Source: Omphiscola glabra (Eukaryota > Mollusca > Gastropoda > Lymnaeidae). From it: 64,000 nucleotides of DNA. Within the stretch, counting starts at the first letter, position 1. The number at the start of each line of letters is the position of its first letter. The stretch spans positions 25,787,340-25,851,339 of the forward strand of contig OZ024794.1 of the NCBI GenBank assembly GCA_964017045.1, in the 5' to 3' direction. Made by a program: the position numbers and the translations under genes. Below the pieces are notes generated by a model that worked only from the letters and a program-made list of their open reading frames with translations, was not told the DNA's origin and did not search any database. Of this stretch, positions 60,941 to 64,000 are shown one piece after another.

Positions 60941-61987
60941 ACCAAGTCCAGGCTCTCTCAAAGTAATGTTTTGAAAGATCTTTGGAGCGCAAATATGACC
61001 ACTTCAAAAGGAAAATACGTGTACTATTTATCTAACGTCAATCTCAACAACCAAATAATTTAAGAAATACGTAGGACCCTTTTTTCACAAATAATAATTA
61101 AAATAAAATTATTTTTTTACAGAGTCTTAGCATTGTGGAAATTTTATTTATTAAGAGGTGAAAATGTAAATTACTTCATAAGTAAGGGGCATTATTTTAT
61201 ATTATATTATATATATTCATTGTAGTGGAACAAAAGAGTAATGGAAATTGAGGTAAGAAGCAGGGTTTCATAGGACCCATATATGGTGTTTTTTTTCTTA
61301 GAGTAGAAAATTAAGTTAGATTCTTAAAATTGAATTCTGAAACTATTACTGTGAAAATTCGTGTATGTCATTAAACCCCCCACCCCCACCACACAGACCC
61401 ACCCATCCACCAAAAACACAACACACTCTGACTTTTGTTAATATGTACTCGAAATAAAATTAAAATAAAAAAACGATTTTATTTGCTCCTACCACTTCAG
61501 CTAGTTTAATTGGGAATAGTTAAGACTTATCGTCAAACTGACAAATTGAACACTGTCTAAGTCCCAAAATGAATGACGTCACACAGCCCCACGAGGACAC
61601 CTAGCGGAGGTTGAGACAATGTAATAAAAATGGCCAATGTAATTAGAAAATTGATCAGCGCTTGCATATTTAATGTAATTAGTGGAAACAATTTGCGTTT
61701 AAGCTTCGATTATAAGTGACCCCCAAGCACGTCATTACATGACAACGGGATGGACTCTTTAATGAAGTACAAATTTAATACACTTATCAGGTTAATGGTG
61801 GGTCAGGGCAAACAAATGAATGTAGAGAATGTATATTTAGACTAAAATTTCATTTCTTTTAATGAGGTTGGGGGGGGGGGGGGGGGGTGTGGTATTTGGA
61901 GGGGGTTCTCCAGTTGGAAGAACAAAGGGAAATCAGCGAAACAAAGTTTAGGAAAGTAGGGAAAATACGCAACAATACAACGAACTT

Positions 61988-62755
61988 ATCAGAACATTCC
62001 TATTGCTGTCCTCTCGACACATTCCTCTTGCTGTCCTCTCGGCACATTCCTCTTGCTGTCCTCTCGACACATTCCTCTTGCTGTCCTCTCGGCACATTCC
62101 TCGTGCTGTCCTCTCGGCACATTCCTCTTGCTGTCCTCTCGACACATTCCTCTTGCTGTCCTCTCGGCACATTCCTCTTGCTGTCCTCTCTATCTCAACA
62201 CATTCCTCTTGCTGTCCTATCGGCACATTCCTCTTACTGTCCTCTCGACACATTCCTCTTACTGTCCTCTCGACACATTCCTCTTGCTGTCGTCTCGGCA
62301 CATTCCTATTGCTGTCCTCTCGACACATTCCTCTTGCTGTCCTCTCGGAACATTCCTCTTGCTGTCGTCTCGGCACATTCCTATTGCTGTCCTCTCGACA
62401 CATTCCTCTTGCTGTCCTATCGGCACATTCCTCTTACTGTCCTCTCGACACATTCCTCTTGCTGTCCTCTCGGAACATTCCTCTTGCTGTCCTCTCTATC
62501 TCGACACATTCCTCTTGCTGTCCTATCGGCACATTCCTCTTACTGTCCTCTCGACACATTCCTCTTGCTGTCCTCTCGACACATTCCTATTGCTGTCCTC
62601 TCGACACATTCCTCTTGCTGTCCTCTCGACACATTCCTATTGCTGTCCTCTCGGCACATTCCTCTTGCTGTCCTCTCGGAACATTCCTCTTGCTGTCCTC
62701 TCGGCACATTCCTCTTGCTGTCCTCTCGGCACATTCCTCTTGCTGTCCTCTCGGA
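61988..62755. repeat. 25-bp minisatellite, about 30 copies
   Basis: Unit CACATTCCTCTTGCTGTCCT followed by CTCGR. Variants recur in order: a TCTATCTC insertion occurs twice, about 305 bp apart, each followed by the same series of variant units, and a 75-bp three-unit block repeats near 62289 and 62364. Because 25 is not a multiple of 3 and the unit has no stop in any plus frame, open frames of 239-310 codons appear in all three plus frames. They are not genes. Confidence 0.97.
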
Positions 62756-63497
62756 TACTACATTTCAGCTAAGTGTTATTTTTTATTTAATTCTGGTTTT
62801 ACTATTGTTTGTTCGCTGATGAAGGCTTCCTGCCGACACGTTCGTTCTTTTGCTGCGCTCTTCTTTTTCCTTCAGGTTTTCCCAAACTTTGTTTCACTCA
62901 TTGCGATTTTTCTAACCTGATTGCAGTCGCGCCCCACCCCCCCCCACCCCCTTTTTTCCCAACCAATTTTTTTTGTTTTTCGGGGGCCATTGAAGAAAAA
63001 AGCATCGAAAAGTGTACGGACACAATTATTGTTTGACTTGCCAGACCTCGAGATTTGCTTGCCAACGGGTTGTGCCAGAGAAATAGTAATGTTAACAAAT
63101 TTAAGTCTGGTTGCCGCAGTCCAGCCATCTTTAGTGCAATTTTCAATCTTCTGTGTGATACTGGAATGGTCGTGAGACGCGAAGAACAAATGAATCTAAA
63201 TATCAAAACGATTAAAAGATCACATCAACAGATGTTTTTCACATTTCCTTAGTTTGAAAAAAACAAAACAGCAACAACGGTTTCGAATGATTCGGAATTC
63301 AGTCAAGGAAGGAGGGGATGATAAGAAATGAATCCTGTCGAGCCGGGAAAAAAAAGGAAAGAAACGCAAATGTACACGGAATGGCCTTACAATGAGAATT
63401 GTGAAGCGAAATATTGTGGCAATATCTCTCCTGGACATCCGATGGCCACATCAAAGGATGGCGAGAATGTAACATTAGGTGATGGGATCTATAGAAT

Positions 63498-63887
63498 CAG
63501 AGAGAAAGAGAGATAGAGACAGAGAGAGAGAGAGACAGAGAGGCTGTGAGAGAGAGAGAAAGAGAGATAGTGACAGAGAGAGACACACACACAGAGAGAG
63601 AGAGACATATAGAGAGACAGGGATAGAGATGGAGAGAGAGACAGAGAGGCTGTGAGAGAGAGAGAAAGAGAGAGAGAGACAGAGAGAGAGACAGAGAGGC
63701 TGTGAGAGAGAGAGAAAGGGAGATAGAGACACAGAGAGAGACAGAGAGGCTGTGAGAGAGAGAGAAAGAGAGAGAGAGACAGAGAGAGAGACCGAGAGGC
63801 TGTGAGAGAGAGAGAAAGGGAGATAGAGACACAGAGAGAGACAGAGAGGCTGTGAGAGAGAGGAGAAAGAGAGATAGTGACAGAGAG
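63498..63887. repeat. GA-rich satellite with a GAGGCTGTGA landmark
   Basis: (GA)n with interspersed A and C, punctuated about every 60-120 bp by AGAGAGGCTGTGAGAGAGAG. It runs into the run of N. Open frames on the minus strand encode only Ser, Leu and a few others. Confidence 0.95.
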
Positions 63888-64000
63888 NNNNNNNNNNNNN
63901 NNNNNNNNNNNNNNNNNNNNNNNNNNNNNNNNNNNNNNNNNNNNNNNNNNNNNNNNNNNNNNNNNNNNNNNNNNNNNNNNNNNNNNNNNNNNNNNNNNNN
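63888..64000. other. Assembly gap (N)
   Basis: Undetermined bases to the end of the window. The gap begins inside the GA-rich satellite, which explains the assembly break. Confidence 1.

Noticed and set aside
61887..62920. Open frames of 239-310 codons on the plus strand
   Set aside because: They are translations of a 25-bp minisatellite that has no stop in any plus frame; composition is periodic and all three frames are open.
63475..63832. Ser/Leu-rich open frames on the minus strand
   Set aside because: Translations of the GA-rich satellite.
1..64000. CRISPR arrays, operons, bacterial-type genes
   Set aside because: Tandem repeats here are contiguous without spacers, and all recognised genes are spliced and eukaryotic.

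Overview
The window is AT-rich (roughly one third G+C), intron-rich animal genomic DNA. The protein-coding genes are metazoan: Transformer-2, FAM174, M-Ras and a calpain. The transposon content (RTE-like and CR1/L2-like LINEs, an intron-bearing Mutator-type transposase, hAT MITEs, many 16-34 bp minisatellites) suggests a lophotrochozoan, most likely a gastropod mollusc. The taxon is an inference from style and content. No marker in the window proves it.

Layout. 0-6 kb is repeat-rich: a 16-bp minisatellite, a 34-bp minisatellite, LINE tails, and one possible signal-peptide exon on the minus strand. 6.7-8.4 kb (minus) holds a Mutator-like transposase gene with introns and one in-frame stop. 12.0-25.4 kb (minus) is the SR-type splicing factor Transformer-2, whose nine coding exons I could join in frame to 259 aa. 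Its introns hold a CR1/L2-like LINE that was itself split by a second LINE, two more L2 tails and a hAT MITE. 25.5-35 kb is mostly featureless AT-rich DNA with a LINE fragment at 26 kb, a recent 25-bp minisatellite and a TA/CA microsatellite.

35.2-36.2 kb (minus) is a FAM174-family single-pass membrane protein. It is divergent from M-Ras at 37.9-40.5 kb (plus), a complete five-exon Ras GTPase with a CAAX box. 46.7-56.3 kb (minus) is a calpain protease: ten exons join in frame, the Cys-His-Asn triad is present, and the protein ends soon after the C2-like domain with no penta-EF-hand domain. Its introns carry two transposon insertions, one a complete 752-bp unclassified retroelement with a 12-bp target duplication.

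56.3-64 kb has no gene I can support. It holds MITEs, poly-G runs, a large 25-bp minisatellite open in all three plus frames, and a GA-rich satellite that ends in an assembly gap.

The host genes are unrelated to one another (splicing control, membrane protein, small GTPase signalling, Ca-dependent proteolysis) and show no operon-like organisation. The most interesting material is the mobile and repetitive fraction: the nested LINE, the unclassified 752-bp family, the hairpin cluster at 24.8 kb, and a strongly over-represented palindromic octamer (TAGGCCTA).
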